This document shows, piece by piece, positions 34,138 to 46,500 of a stretch of DNA of 64,000 bases. The position numbers and the translations under genes are program-made. Source of the stretch: Micromussa lordhowensis (lineage: Eukaryota > Cnidaria > Anthozoa > Scleractinia > Lobophylliidae). The stretch covers positions 25,259,672 through 25,323,671 of the forward strand of contig OZ026597.1 of assembly GCA_964020085.1 (NCBI GenBank), given 5' to 3'. Under the pieces are notes generated by a model, which saw nothing but the letters and a program-made list of their open reading frames with translations, had not been told where the DNA came from and did no database searches. The number at the start of each line of letters is the position of its first letter. The first letter of the stretch is position 1.

Positions 34138-35600
34138 TACGAAATCCATTTATTATAACTTTGCCGCAGTAATGGTTATTATTTTGACAGGTGAAACAGG
34201 TAGAGTTTAAATTCTCAGCTATGTTAGTTTAACCTCATACGACCTCGAGACCATATCATAAATACCAACAAGAGGGGATGATCTTCTCTTTATACCAAAC
34301 AAAAACTTACACTAAATAATTTTTATCTTGAGCAGCGATACCTGAAGGTAGACCTTAGGACAGCCTCTCCACCGAATTTACGGAAGAATAAAGCCCGGCA
34401 GGTTTCATAACTTTTTCATAAGCGATATGAGCCACACACTCTCATGATATTAGCTTAATTGGCGCAATAAAGTGACATTAGCAGCCACATCAGGTGACAG
34501 CTTGAAAGCTTCAGACTTCAATACCGATAACTGTTTGCCATTCTTGTTAATGCTTACCGGATGACCGGCAGAAATTCAACAAAAAATACAAGGTATGTAC
34601 GAAAACGATTTCCATTTTTTATAACTTTGCTGCGCAATTGGTTATTATTTTGACAAGTGAAACAGGTAGAGTTTAATTATTCTACCACAAAAGAAACTTT
34701 GTGTTGCGTTGGCTGCCAGGGCTGTGTTGTAAACCATGCCGCTCCGCCGGGAAAGTAGTTTTTCTCTTTTTGCATAAATTTATGGCAAGTACTCCGCAGA
34801 CAGAGATATTCATTTTTTATCAATAGTTAGGAACATGCAGTTTTAACTTTAACACTTTCCTTGCTCCGTCAGCTTGTTCTGTTCGAGAATAAAAGCACTG
34901 AGTAAAACGAAGGCTACCCTCATGCGTCAAGAATAACTTAACTAGTAATTCGAATTCGATATGAGATAAAATATTCAATGGTCAATATTGTGGCGTGAAT
35001 GGTGACTGTCAGGTGTGAGCTGTGAAAGAACTATTATTTCACGGTGTCCTCTCGTGTATGAAAGGGCTGTTAAACTTCAAACACGATTCTCAGCTATTTT
35101 ATTTTAACCTCCTATGACCTCGAGACCATATTATAAATACCAACAAGAGGGGATGATCTTCTCTTAATACCAAAAAGAACTTACACTAGATAATTTTTAT
35201 CTTCTGGTTCTCTGATACCTGAAGATAGACCTTAGGCCAGCCTTTCCACCGAATTTACGGAAGAATAAAGCCCACTTAAGGTGACAAAGAGGGGTATATA
35301 CAACGTTTGTTATCATGGACAATGTATTAAAAGGAAAATAATATCGTAAATGTCCCGAAAGTCGGCAGGTTTCATAACTTTTTCATAAGTGGGATGAACC
35401 AGTCACTCTCATTAACCAATCACATGCGAATAACTTATGATATTAGCTTAATTGGCCCAATATAGTGACATTAGCAGCCACAACAGTGACGGCTTGAAAG
35501 CTTCAGACTTCAATACCGATAACTGTTTACCATTCTTGTTAATGCTTACCGGATGAGAAAAATTCAACAAAAAATACAAGGTACGTACGAAAATGATTAA
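34138..35600. repeat. Partial tandem duplication (X-Y-X'-unique-Y')
   Basis: X (34138-34209) recurs at 34605-34676. Y (34210-34607) recurs at about 35084-35600. Y' carries an extra block of about 85 bp (about 35277-35362) and a second of about 30 bp near 35405. The copies are roughly 90% identical. Both Y copies end with aaaaaatacaag followed by gta(t/c)gtacg, a good splice-donor look-alike. No ORF is conserved between copies. Confidence 0.75.
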
Positions 35601-36022
35601 CCTTAAGCGTTAAAGGAATGTTTTGCGTCCACACGCATCCTGCGAGTTCGGCAGCGAATCCGGATATTTTTTAAACGTTCTCTCCGTGAATACGCTACGT
35701 TTGGACGGGGAAGGTTTTGACATATTTTTAAGGATGAACGATACAGATCTTAAATGAGTTTTTTTCTTTAAAATAAATATTGAAGTAAAATGTAGAAATA
35801 GAGGACATTCAAGGAACTAGCGAGAACACAGGACTCTAAACTGAACACTGCTAAACGAAACCCGACAACGTGCTGTAATCTTTACGCTCGCCTTGCAAGC
35901 AATTCCCACAATACTGTCAATGATAAGCTACTTACAAGTGTCTTGTATTATCCGTCACAGATGCATAATGCCACAATTCGAATCAACAGCGTTAATTCTC
36001 TTCATACACGTTGTTATTTCTA

Positions 36023-36085
36023 CAGTGGAATCCCGATTTCTCGAACCTCCAGGGTTCCAGGGCTCAAGAAATCGGGATTCCACTG
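36023..36085. mobile_element. Minimal pogo/Tigger-like palindrome
   Basis: CAGTGGAATCCCGATTTCT at the left and its exact reverse complement at the right enclose about 25 bp. The element is flanked by TA on both sides. The ends match those of the element at 59370-59516. Confidence 0.7.
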
Positions 36086-36088
36086 TAG

Positions 36089-39000
36089 TTCATAAAAATA
36101 GTCTCTATCTACCCTTACTATATTTCGACAAAAAAGAAGGATTAGACTCGCGTCCAGCTTCTCTGTCCACTGCTCATGTTGCAGGTTTCCCAGCCTTGCC
36201 GCCAGTTTAATATTCGATTTCTTCACTTTGATTCGGAACATACAATGGCTAGCAGAATTGACATATTTTTGTCGAGAAAGCTTATTACAGCAAGATTGGT
36301 AGAATCCTGATGATATATCTGTGAAGAATATACATCAGTTTTGGTAACCTTAATATTGCCTTCATTTTACAACAGGTGCATGCGCAATGAAAGTGAAAGT
36401 ACCCTATAAATGTTTAAAGAGTCTCCAGTACATCAGCAAATTCATGTGTTCAATTGAGAGAAGTCGAGCCAGTGGACATTATGGTGGCAACGTCATTAAA
36501 TTGGGGTTTGAATTAAGCTGTTTGCTTGGTTAACTCGAATCGAATGGTCTGCAACCAGTAAATTGCCGCAGATCAAGACAGCAGGCATGAGAGTATAAAT
36601 TCACTTGGCAATGAATTGATTTGACTTGAGAAGGAGAGAAGTGCTAGAATACAATGGCTCTTGGCGCTTTGATGCTGTCATTGTCTGTGTTACTGAGTCG
36701 AAGTTTTGCATTATGAAAAGCTTTTATCACTAACCTGAAAGATAGTTGTTCTATGTGTAATACTGAAGTGCCGAAAAATAAAAATTACAGAAACTGAACA
36801 CAAGTCAGAACAAGATGCTTCCTCTCAAAATACGAGAAGAAAATTCCGTTTTCGTCTCAGCACAGCACCGCAGCTTTGTTATTTATATGCTAATTCAGGG
36901 CATCAAGTCCATATTTTATTTTCCGCCTTTCATCTGAGCATGCTGCGAAGGACATCTTAGATTCACCGCTGTTATGCTACAATAGTAGGATCCAATAGTT
37001 AAAATGATGATGCCGCGTTCAGTTTTCGCTAATGCATCAATAGATGTCAAAGTTTTGAACGAGAAATTTGAGTGCTTTTGTCAACAAGGACAGGTGTTCT
37101 TGTGTTGCAAGTCAACGTTTTGTAAAACTCATCAAAAGGTTTCAAATTAGTGTTCATTGCTTTGTCATAGCCAGCCAGGCAGCCAGCATTGAGTCGGCGA
37201 GAGTTAAAACGGGTGATAACGATCGGAACATTTTATCAATGTACTGTGATGTGGCTTTTTAGACAGAGAATTTCCATAATGATTGATGATGCTCCTCCAA
37301 AAACATAAGTCGCTAAGAAACGTCAGTCTGGCGAAATCATCCCAGTAGTTGGATTATTGTTAGCTTACGTGTAGCCGCACCCACTCCCTGTAGGTACGGC
37401 TATTTCCGGATATAGTATTAACTCAGCTTTTATATCACAGCTCTTCGGAGCAGATCACCTCATGCCAGAAACCGCGTTTAATCTGTTTACAAGCCAAATA
37501 GTCGATGCCAATTGCTAGTGTTTTGATGGTTTTTCCTTTTTGTGTGGGCCTCCTAACAGACAAGTCATTATATTGTACGGATACCACTCACCAATCCACC
37601 ACAAGGCACATTCATTCAATTCATGGCAAAATGGAAATTCATTAGGAAACTTTGTTTTACATACGTTTGCATTTCAAATATCAAATTAGAAGTGTCCACA
37701 AGGGCGGGGGGCTTCTTTATTGATTGTTCAATGCGTTTCCAACTTTTCCTAATTAAACGGTTTCCAGTGACTACCCATTTAAAACAGGTTTTTTTTTCGG
37801 TGAGAATATTAACTTTGTCATTCGCTGGCCGAGAAAAAGCTTTTATCGCCGTGTATCAAATTGCACAGAAGCTGCTAGAGCGACAAAGGTGGTTCGCCTA
37901 TTTCCAGAGGGATGTCAAGCAAAAAGCCACAAGGGACTAAGCTTAAATCGAAATTCGAAACGGTAATTAATTTTCTAAGACGTCACTAAAAAATATTTTA
38001 TAGCAGATGAAAAAAAATTTGACGTACCGTTGACTGGAAGGTTCCACAAACGACAAAGGTAGAATTTTCGGTTTCTTATTGTCATGACGTTTGATATCGT
38101 AGCGCACTTACAAATGCTTAGGGCGTCGTTATTGAGTTGAAGCAGTCAACGCTATCTAGGAAAGATGCTATATGGGTTTTGTGAAAATAATGTAGTTAGG
38201 TTGTAGTTGTTTTAAACACAAATTATTAGATTTTACTATTGTAAGTTTTTAGAATTACTTTAACATTTAGTCCTCCTGGTATGGTTATTACCGTTTCATG
38301 AGTATTTTACTAAGGCATAAAGCATTTAAGGGTCATTTAAGACATTATCTATGTAAAGAAGAGAAAAAATCACAGAATCAACGAAACAGCCGGCATCACC
38401 AGCATTGCAAACATGAGCACGCAGTGGTCATGACTTCACGGATTCAGTTGCACCTCGAACCAGTTAATAGCTAGTTAATCAGCCATGCACTCTTTCTTTT
38501 TTATAAGAATATATTCAGTTTATAACAACAATACCTAGATTGAACATTTGTTAAATTTTAAGAACATTTTAAGAATTAACCCGAGGCCGAGATTTAGAAA
38601 CGAATATAATTTTGTGTGTTGAAAATTTGTTAATTAACTAAACCGTACAAAATTCTTCCTTTATCTAAACCGCAAAACTAGCCAAAAAACAACAAAAACA
38701 GCACTAGCTGTAGGTTCGATACTAAGAACATTTCTGCGAGAAGTTGTGTGCGTCATATCAGGCTGTAATGCCTACAGGCTGACTGCAAACTCACTTTAAC
38801 GCCATTGAGACACCAAATACATTCGAAAACTAAAATGCCATACGCTATAATCTAAGAATATTCACAAGAATATTATTTAGGCCTAAAATCGGCAGAAAAA
38901 TAAGACCATTCAGCCTCGTCCGGAAAAGCAATATTATAAAAAACAGAATGTAGTCAGTTTGAACATGAATTCCAGGTCGATCGATAGATCGAGGGAGGCG

Positions 39001-40351
39001 CGGGAGAAGGTCTCCCAAGACACGGAACGAGATCAAAGCACCTTCTCAGAAGATCAAAGCGGTTTCCCTGACACCTTGTGGTCCAAATGGAATGGCGTTT
39101 TAATAAAACAAAACTGCAGTCCTTTATCATATCTGTACAACGGGACTACTCATTTAAATTTTCTTCGGCCACTTCTCCAACGCTCAAAAACTCATTTTAT
39201 CCCAACATGCGAAGGAGCGGATGAATCGATCGCGTCTTGAAAAGCTACTGATCATATCCAGCAAAAACTGGAAATGCTTCAAACTGTGGATCCACCGGAA
39301 ATGAACTGTTCTACAATCAGAACTTGATTAAAATCAACGGCTGGTGGATCCAAGGTGTCGGCAAACAATGGGGTCAATTTTCATTGTACAACGTTGAACC
39401 TTCTTCGCATTTTAGTACCAAAAAAAGTATTCCAGTCCTATGTTTGTGTCTCCGGTATCTGTAAACTGAAATTTAATGCATGGACAACGAAACGTCTTCG
39501 TTATCTGTTGTCGCTACTCGACAAATTATTCTCAGCTCAATATTTGGCCTAACAACCTTTGTCTTTTATTAATTTAGCTTGCTTTTAAGTTTGGCTTTAG
39601 TTTGACACAAATTGCACTGTTTCGACGCTGCTGACATGTACCCGCGCAAGCTATTGTGGCGCTACTTTTGTGAGTGCATATACCAACCGACACAAAACCT
39701 TTGTTGTATATTTACGAGAAGAATGTCCGTATGGTTTTGCCGTTTTCCATTGATTTTAATTCGATTTCCATTGAGGGATGATCAAGACTGACCAAAAAGA
39801 TAGGACTTACAAAACCCAACAATCATGTGCACGGTCAAAGGTAATTAGTTCGCTCTTAACGCAATATTTTTTTTTGCTGCGATTGTGCACGTTCTATTTT
39901 TTGAAGAGTTAAAGTCGGGATCCGTTTATTTGGTTCTCGTCATTTCCCTGTTTATTTAGAGAAAAAACGGAGTTTTCAATCACATTCATTTATATTTGTT
40001 CAAAAAGCCAAAACACTCAAAACCCATTCACTTTGCGCCATATAGTCACGTCCCCCTGCCCCTGTGTTTACCTAAGGACAACCACCTGTCGTATGACAAA
40101 TCGTGTTGTATAATGCTTTACCATCATTTCTGAGTTGGACCCGCACTGTACCATTCCCATCTCCCTGTGTATCGAGAGTACTTCTACCTAGAGGACAAGT
40201 TTGTAACTAAAAATCTCGGCGCTCCTCTATAGGTGCGTAACGCAATATAAGAATACTTGCTTCCAATGAGGACACTTACCTAATTTCTTTTTATAACCTC
40301 TCTTCCGTCACAGCGCTGGAAACTGACAGCATGATCAATTTTCAAGACTGA
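36089..40351. other. Intergenic; upstream region of the GPCR
   Basis: No gene or strong repeat is recognised. Short ORFs (for example 37623-37940 and 38959-39240) have no family features. The last few hundred bases must contain the GPCR promoter, but no clear TATA box or initiator stands out. Confidence 0.45.
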
Positions 40352-42994
40352 ATGGCGATGTCTTCCTGTCTGAAGTTTTTCTTTCTCGCCGTGGTGTTGT
40401 TGTGTAATGGAAGTCTTCATGTCACCTGCTTGCACCAACAAAGGTCTGCTTATAAAGATGGCCATATAGTGTTAGGAGGCCTATTCGATCTCCATCAGAG
40501 CGCAGGCAACAACAACTACTGCGGTGATATACTCGCTACTAACCTGGGTTACGCAGAGGCAATGGTTTTTGCCATAGAGAGCATCAACAAGAACAACACG
40601 CTTTTGCCGAATGTCACCCTCGGGTTTGATTTACGGGATTATTGTCTGCGTCCTACTATGGCCGTGGAAACCGCTTATGAACTGGTAGTGAAAAGCGATC
40701 ATCGTTTCTCGCTCCAGAATTGCACAAACCCCACGGAATTCAACGGGTCCGAGTACGGCGGACTTAAAGAAATAACTGGGGTTGTTGGGCCAATGGATTC
40801 TGCAAGTGCCATTATGGTCTCAAGTTTGTTCGAGATTGCACACATCCCATCCATTAGCCCGCTGGCTACAAGTGTGGAGCTGAGTGTGGCTCTATACAGT
40901 CACTTTTATCGAACGGTCGCTCCAGACAACTGGCGTGCCAGTCTTTTAGCTGATATAGCGCAGTTCTTCAATTGGACATACGTCGGTGCAGTAGCCCTGG
41001 ATGACTCATTTGGACGTTATGGAATCTGGGGAATAGAAAAAGAAGCTGACACAAGAGAGAACCTATGCATTGCCTTCAAAAAGTTTGTTCCTCGCGTTAA
41101 TCATTTCGACCATATTCGAAAGATTGTATTCGATCTCAAGAGAAACGAGAAAGTTACAGTTGTTTTTATCTGGCTTTACGGCGAGTATGCACGGTTTTTT
41201 ATAGACGAGGTCGTTAATCAAGATGTTACCGGCAGAACATGGATCTTTACCGATGGAACCACACCAGCAGATCCATTCTTCAAGGATGTTCGCTTTGCGG
41301 GAATTTTGCAAGGATCGTTTGGGATTTTGCCCAGGGCTAGATCAAGTGAGCAGTTTCAAAAATATCTGACCGATCTAGCAAAGAGGAATTTTACGGGCAG
41401 CACCCACGCATGGTGGGAGGAGTATTGGAATTACATGGCAATGAACAACGAATCGCTGGCTGCGTCATATCCGTTTTCAGTTCCAATTGGTAGCCCCTTG
41501 ACAAGCAGTCCTTACATTTCGTTCACTATCGACGCCGTGTACGCTTTTGCCCATGCTTTGCACAACATGTACACATGCAAAGAACCACATGGATTGCTCG
41601 AGGGCGGTAAATGCCCAATAATACAGCAGTCGAAGATAAAAGGAGCAGAACTACACCACTACTTGCGGAATGTAAGTTTTCAAGGACTGACAGGAACAAT
41701 AGAATTCGACAAAAATGGGGATCCACTTGAGGCGTGTTACGACATTGTGAATTTCAAGAGCACTGGTAAGGGCTTTTTGGAAGTTCTCGTTGGCTGGTGG
41801 GCAAGGAAAACTAGTCCTAGACTTCACCTAAATCTTTCAACCATAACTTGGAACAGTCAAAGTGGATTCAAAGGTGTCCCGTTGTCAGTATGCTCATTTG
41901 ACTGTAAGCCAGGCGAGAGACGAGTAACAAAATCGCCTTGCTGTTGGGAGTGTGTTAAGTGTTCCCGTGGTACAGTAAATTCCAATGGAATTTCTTCAAA
42001 CTGCTCTGAATGTCCCGAGAGACAAAAACCCAACGAGGAGAGGACAGAATGCGTCGACCTTCCACAAAATAACTTGAGCTGGAAAAATACTTCTGCCATA
42101 GTAGTGACCTGCACAGCGTTTACAGGCCTGCTGTTGACTGTTCTATGCATTGTAGTTTTTATCAAGTATCGCAACTCTCCAATTGTAAAGGCCTCAAACC
42201 AGGAGCTCAGCTTTCTTTTGTTAATAGTGGTGGCTTTATTATTCGTGCTGGCCTTTCTCTATCTATTGATTCCCACAGACCTTTTGTGCCGTGCTATAAA
42301 TATCTTGCGATATATCGTTCATACTTTATGCGTGTCTATACTTCTACTGAAGTCAAGAAAAATAGTGAAGGCTTTTCGACTCGAGGGTTCGTTACCCGAC
42401 GGTCTGACATCCGTGCCAAAGAAAAGAAAGAAGAGCTTACTTTTCAAAGGACAAAGACTCCATTTACTTTGCTTGTTGTCTTTACAGGTCATACTGATCG
42501 CGGCATGGACTATTTCCGATCCACCATCTAAAAAAATTGTCGTTCGTCCACTTCAGTACGTGTTCGTTGTTTGCAAACCTTTCAGATCAACAGCTGGTGA
42601 AATCCTCTTTGCCATGACTATAACTACTGTCCTTCTCCTTGCGTTTGCGTGCATCTATTACGCTTTTAAAGGAAGGAAAATTCCCGAGAATTTCAACGAG
42701 GCGAGATACATCGGCTTTTCCATGTACATTGTTCTGCTATCCTCGGCGGCGTATTACCCGGTGGAATTTGGCCTCGAGGGCTGGTATGTGGGCATTATTG
42801 GCGGTGTAACCACTCTCGTGAACTCCTTCGCTCTTCTAGGTTGCATGTTCGGTCCGAAGGTTTATGTCATTTTTTTCAGTCCTGAACAAAACACGCGCCA
42901 AGCAATTAGCGCAGAAATTGCCAAGTATTCAGCTGCAATAACGTGCAAGACATCTCACGCAACGCCTAAGGTCAGTCCCGAGTCATCACTGTGA
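40352..42994 (+). CDS. Class C G-protein-coupled receptor (mGluR/CaSR-like), intronless
   Basis: A single 880-codon ORF. Order: signal peptide (about 1-26), Venus-flytrap ligand-binding domain (about 35-480), nine-cysteine NCD3G linker (about 510-570, starting VCSFDCKPGERR) and seven transmembrane helices (about 580-845). Family marks include GPMDSASAIMVSS and SPLATSVELS in the ligand cleft, FNWTYVGAVALDDSFGRYG in lobe 2, NFNEARYIGFSMY in TM6 and the PKVYVIFFSPEQNT end of TM7. The cleft serine/threonine positions partly match glutamate receptors, but the ligand cannot be named; amino acids or divalent cations are the usual choices. It should act as a plasma-membrane dimer signalling through G proteins. 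Most vertebrate homologues have several introns; this one has none. The short C-tail has no PDZ-type end I can vouch for. It converges on the DEG/ENaC gene, with 537 bp between stop codons. Confidence 0.93.
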   Translation: MAMSSCLKFFFLAVVLLCNGSLHVTCLHQQRSAYKDGHIVLGGLFDLHQSAGNNNYCGDILATNLGYAEAMVFAIESINKNNTLLPNVTLGFDLRDYCLRPTMAVETAYELVVKSDHRFSLQNCTNPTEFNGSEYGGLKEITGVVGPMDSASAIMVSSLFEIAHIPSISPLATSVELSVALYSHFYRTVAPDNWRASLLADIAQFFNWTYVGAVALDDSFGRYGIWGIEKEADTRENLCIAFKKFVPRVNHFDHIRKIVFDLKRNEKVTVVFIWLYGEYARFFIDEVVNQDVTGRTWIFTDGTTPADPFFKDVRFAGILQGSFGILPRARSSEQFQKYLTDLAKRNFTGSTHAWWEEYWNYMAMNNESLAASYPFSVPIGSPLTSSPYISFTIDAVYAFAHALHNMYTCKEPHGLLEGGKCPIIQQSKIKGAELHHYLRNVSFQGLTGTIEFDKNGDPLEACYDIVNFKSTGKGFLEVLVGWWARKTSPRLHLNLSTITWNSQSGFKGVPLSVCSFDCKPGERRVTKSPCCWECVKCSRGTVNSNGISSNCSECPERQKPNEERTECVDLPQNNLSWKNTSAIVVTCTAFTGLLLTVLCIVVFIKYRNSPIVKASNQELSFLLLIVVALLFVLAFLYLLIPTDLLCRAINILRYIVHTLCVSILLLKSRKIVKAFRLEGSLPDGLTSVPKKRKKSLLFKGQRLHLLCLLSLQVILIAAWTISDPPSKKIVVRPLQYVFVVCKPFRSTAGEILFAMTITTVLLLAFACIYYAFKGRKIPENFNEARYIGFSMYIVLLSSAAYYPVEFGLEGWYVGIIGGVTTLVNSFALLGCMFGPKVYVIFFSPEQNTRQAISAEIAKYSAAITCKTSHATPKVSPESSL

Positions 42995-43435
42995 AGTAAT
43001 CAAGGAAATAATCATCTTGGTAGGATCCTTCCGAGGCATTTGTTTTTGCAATTGTTGCGGTTAGGACTGGATTCCAAGCGACAGAGATACTTCAGTGTCG
43101 TCCAGAAAGGAAACCAGTGAGAGATGTCGTGATTTAAGTTCCGTGACGTATATTTACATTTTTTTCAGTTCCACTTGTTCGTATTTGATAAAATCGTCAG
43201 ATAAAGGGGAAATCTCCCGGGGATTGTGGATTCACATTCAGCAACAGCTGAAATTGTGTCATGACGAGGTTATGTCTCGAAAGAGAGAGGAAAAAAGTAA
43301 ACGATCACAAAGTTACATAAGTGAAAGTGGAAGCTTTGTTGTTAGGTATACAAACGAGTTCACAAAATGTTATTTATAAGCTAATCGAGAAAGTAACCAG
43401 TGTGGGACACCTTTTCCATGTATTAAACAAGCCAC

Positions 43436-43441
43436 AATAAA
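43436..43441 (+). promoter_or_regulatory. Polyadenylation signal candidate for the class C GPCR
   Basis: AATAAA 442 nt after the GPCR stop codon and before the convergent DEG/ENaC stop codon. Confidence 0.5.
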
Positions 43442-43531
43442 TGATCAAACTGTTATGGTTCTTGTTTCCATGCATTGGATAACAACAATCTGCACAGCTT
43501 TTTGTGTGTAGTTATAAAATTTGTCGATTAA

Positions 43532-46500
43532 TTAAGAGCATGGATTCTCCAACTCTTTTTCATTGCTGTCCTGCATTGGAGATGCAGCAGACGTCTTCTT
43601 GCAGGAGAACCTCATCAAGTCAAATATCAACTTGACAAACTCCACTAAGGTTAACAGCGAGATCCCAGTGAAAAGACCCAGTGAACCTCCAACGCTGCTA
43701 ACAAGGTCTTTGAACTAATGGCGAAAAAGAAAAGGTCATAGATAAGTAAACAGAAGAAGGTTAACTCTACATACGAGCCAAGTTGCCCATGAGGCCGGGG
43801 CTTATCTTGGCTTCTGCACCCTTAAGTGACCTGGAGCATTTCTACTTCCCCTAGATGGGACGCTAGTTCATCGCAGGGTTACCCCCAGCAATGAAACAAA
43901 CAAACAAACAAAAGACCGTTTAATGTTAAAACACTTTGCAGTCAAAAGACTGAATTACGTGAATTTTACACAATAATATATCAATAAATACAAAAATTGA
44001 ATGTTATAAATATGACAAAGGTTGGAATAAAAAAGAGTTCGTAAAAATTATGTACAGTGACTAATAATAAAACTATCTCGGTATCTATTGGTTTTGCAAT
44101 CGGGCACAACAAACTGATCTAATGACGCTGCAGTAGAACAAAGCAAGGTCACTGGGGGATATTCCCGCGCGCTTAAGTTGTCTTAAGAGATAAAGTCTCT
44201 TGGTAGCTTTGGTTGTTATTGAGTCAATATGCGCAGACCATTTAAGATCACTGCTTATGGTTACGCCAAGGACTTTAGCCGAAGAGACAGTTTCAAACTC
44301 GACCCCTTCGATGGACAGCCCAGGGAAGCTAGGGGGAGTGCGCTTAAAGCACGTGCAGATCTCCTTGCACTCGCATCAGCGAATTTCCACATGAGGAACT
44401 CTTCGGGGGGACGGAGATCGTTAATCATCGCAAGAAATAGCCATGGACCTAAACGGGTCCCCTGTGGCACTCCAGCAGGAACGTCCAACCAATCAGAGAA
44501 CACTCCACTTAGTTTAACCCTTTGCTGTCTGTTCCTTAAGAAATCAGTAACCCAGTTCACTACTGTAGGTTTAACGCCAAGAGAAAGAAGCTTACCAACC
44601 AATATATGATGGTCAACGAGGTCGAAAGCTTTCCTAAAGTCTAATAGGGCAGTCCTTACAGTTGAACCAGTGCCGTCCGTAGCTCGCAGCCAATGATGGA
44701 ACATGGAGATTAGAGCAAATGTGGTGCATGACCCCGGGAGGAATCCAAACTGGGAGGGATCGACGGTCGATAACAAAACAGGCTTCAGATCCTCGTCGAT
44801 GACAAAGCTCTCTGCAACCTTAGACAAGGTTGAAGTCAAAGAGATGGGTCTAAGGTCTTTATTGATGTCATTGACAGTGGGTGCTTTTGGGAGAGGCGGA
44901 ACATCAGCAATCTTCCAAGCTCTTGGGACCTTGCACTTAGAGAAGGAGGAGTTGAGGGTATCTGCAACCGGAGCCGCCAGAATATCAGCAAATTCCCTTA
45001 GTACCCAATTCGGAAGATCATCTGGTCCACCGGCGCGCGCACAACTAATTTTACGTAGTTTGCGTCGCACTGAGCTCTCAGTGACTGTGATGGGCTGATC
45101 ATCGTTCGTATCCACGCACACGGACTCAGTTAAAGGAGAGTAACCATCCATGACACTGACAAACGCCTGGTTGATTTTGTTTGCGAGAGTAGGCACATCA
45201 CACACGAGGTCGGGGTGAAGAATAGAGGTCAGGTCACGCCCTGATGATGATTTAGCGGACCCACAGAGTTGCTTAACCTCTCTCCACCAGTTGCTTGGCT
45301 TGGAATCATGCAAGTCCTTCACCTTGTTCTCATAGTACACTTTACGACAGCGCTTGCGCACACGGTTAACTTTGTTTCTAAGGATCTTGAATAGGGGCAA
45401 GTTACCGGAAGTGAAAGCCTTTTGGCGACGGATAATGAGCTGTTTGAGTTGTAACGACACCCAAGGGCGATCCGTCTCGTGAATTCTAATGGAGCGAACT
45501 GGCATAATTGTATCCAAACCATAATTGATGACTTCGGTTAGCAACGACAGCTTCCCCGCGCATGACTGATCGGACGACAGCAAGCTGGACCAAGGAACCT
45601 CCACCAGAAAACGCCCAAGACTGTTTACTTTGCTAGGGCGCTTGATGGTCTTGTGCTTTGGCTTCGAGGCACTGCGCGCCCCTGGGCCCATGTAGATGGT
45701 CACGTGGTCAGAGAGACCAAATGGCGGTAGGCGGGTGGGAGCCGAGAAGTAATCATCCAAATTCGTGAAGCTCGCCAGTGTCCATTTATTCACCTGGGTT
45801 AGGACTAGGTGGGGAGAGGCACTGTGAGAGTAAAGTGTCTTGCCCAAGAGGGGCAACACAATGTCCCCGGCCAGGGCTCGAACCCGGACCGCTCGATCCA
45901 GAGACGATTGAGCGCACTAACTACGAGGCCCCCCGTGTAGAAAAGAAGTATTCCTCTTTCACTCAAATTAATTAAGTGACGTCTGCGGTCAAGTTTCTCC
46001 ACCCCAGTTCTCTGATGCTTGTTTGGCCAAATTCATGTAAGTCGAGGGCTGGAAGTAAATGGATCATAAGGTCTTTGGATAAAATCTCATCGAGTGACCA
46101 CGTGACACAGACGAAAGTTGAGGCTGGTTCTCACTAGTCCACAAGCACAAGCATCCGCAACACACGCAGACACAGTAGAGTGCTGTGAAGAAGCATTTTT
46201 TGTTAGAAAACTATACTAACGAAAGGCGCTAATTATCAACATCATACTGCTTCTGCGTACGTCGGCTTATGCTTATGCTTACCCGCTAGGGTAAACAAGC
46301 CTTTACTGGGTAGCTGTGTTCCAGTGAGGCGTTGTGCTTGTTGAACAGCAGGACGAAGAACGGCGAGTGGGTGATGGAAATAAACATGAGGGTTATTACT
46401 TCAGTCACAAACCTTTGTCTTTATTCCCTTGGCAATCCTGGCACTGCCCCCCTGCAACTAGCTAAACCTGGCACAGGCTAACTACTGAACAGTACTTTTC

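Noticed and set aside
42145..42531. 128-codon plus-strand ORF inside the GPCR
   Set aside because: An out-of-frame shadow of the 7TM coding region.
44229..45098. Plus-strand ORFs over the LINE
   Set aside because: Shadows of the reverse transcriptase on the opposite strand.
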